A stretch of DNA of 64,000 nucleotides from Heterotrichella gracilis. Taxonomy: Eukaryota > Sar > Xanthophyceae > Tribonematales > Xanthonemataceae. The notes beneath the pieces are model-generated. The model did not search any database. It worked only from the letters and a program-made list of their open reading frames with translations, and was not told where the DNA came from. The DNA lies in the NCBI GenBank assembly GCA_032358255.1, contig JAULBX010024517.1:1-64000 (forward strand). Direction: 5' to 3'. Positions 63,723 to 64,000 of this stretch are shown here, piece after piece (positions within the stretch are counted from its first letter, which is position 1; each line of letters starts with the position of its first letter). The translations under genes and the position numbers were made by a program.

Positions 63723-64000
63723 GACTTCGGATGGGCTGGCCACGCTGCTGTCGCCCAACATAAACCAGGTGTGTGGTGGTGGTGGGTGGCGTGGTGTGAG
63801 AGTAGGCAGGGTGTAGTGATGTGTGTGTGTGTGGACGCAGGTAGGAGGGTGGTGTAAGTGTGCACGGAAAGGAATTACCACACGATATCTCATCCCCCTA
63901 GTTCATTGTTGCTTTCACTGCCTTTGTAAACGGTTGCGTGCATGCATGGAATATGCACACCACTTGTGATCCCCCCCCCCTCCCCCTGCGCTGGAACCCC
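63723..64000. other. Window end without recognised coding sequence
   Basis: GT-rich and C-rich low-complexity sequence is present; no exon could be supported. Confidence 0.4.

Overview
This is eukaryotic nuclear DNA: nearly every gene is broken into many short exons with GT/AG introns, and no bacterial operon or phage structure is present. The gene set (plant-type longin R-SNARE, kinesin-14, V-ATPase B, organellar IF-2, remnants of a MenG-type methyltransferase and of an isoamylase) together with dispersed TTTAGGG/CCCTAAA telomere-type motifs in introns points to a green alga. A chlamydomonadalean such as a Haematococcus- or Dunaliella-like species is my best guess; that taxonomic step is inference.

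Layout, left to right: COG4 (-, C-terminal part cut by the window edge, 57-3276); NHP2 (+, 4234-5211); VAMP7/VAMP72-like R-SNARE (-, 5630-6900); organellar translation initiation factor IF-2 (+, 7671-15467); a 3-exon unknown gene (+, 16382-17127); a decayed second copy of the 3' part of IF-2 (+, 18.8-19.9 kb); unknown exons (20.1-21.6 kb); a CAP10/Rumi-type glycosyltransferase (+, 21529-25857); V-ATPase subunit B (-, 27210-32399); an unrecognised secreted protein (+, 33755-37700); a 17-exon kinesin-14 (-, 39751-47496); a TPR-repeat protein (+, 48484-53903); VPS28 of ESCRT-I (-, 55855-58351); then fragments of a MenG/UbiE methyltransferase, an isoamylase and a GCN2-like kinase (+, 59.7-63.7 kb), into which a 398-bp hAT-type MITE has inserted. 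Orientation almost strictly alternates, giving divergent promoter regions of about 0.8-1.35 kb and convergent 3' regions.

Reconstructed reading frames were checked by requiring splice phases to agree at every junction. NHP2 (167 aa), the R-SNARE (214), IF-2 (713), the glycosyltransferase (432), V-ATPase B (496), the secreted protein (308), kinesin (1192), the TPR protein (801) and VPS28 (223) all close without a phase conflict. COG4, the R-SNARE, VPS28, kinesin and V-ATPase B would serve membrane traffic and organelle acidification; NHP2 serves rRNA pseudouridylation; IF-2 serves organellar translation.

The most striking signal is structural. In seven of the genes, introns carry short direct copies of the adjacent exon edge (splice junction plus about 40-100 nt of exon), usually next to TTTAGGG-type motifs and sometimes in arrays of four to seven. 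NHP2, the R-SNARE and the glycosyltransferase show none. Many copies keep a usable splice dinucleotide, so they are potential decoy splice sites.
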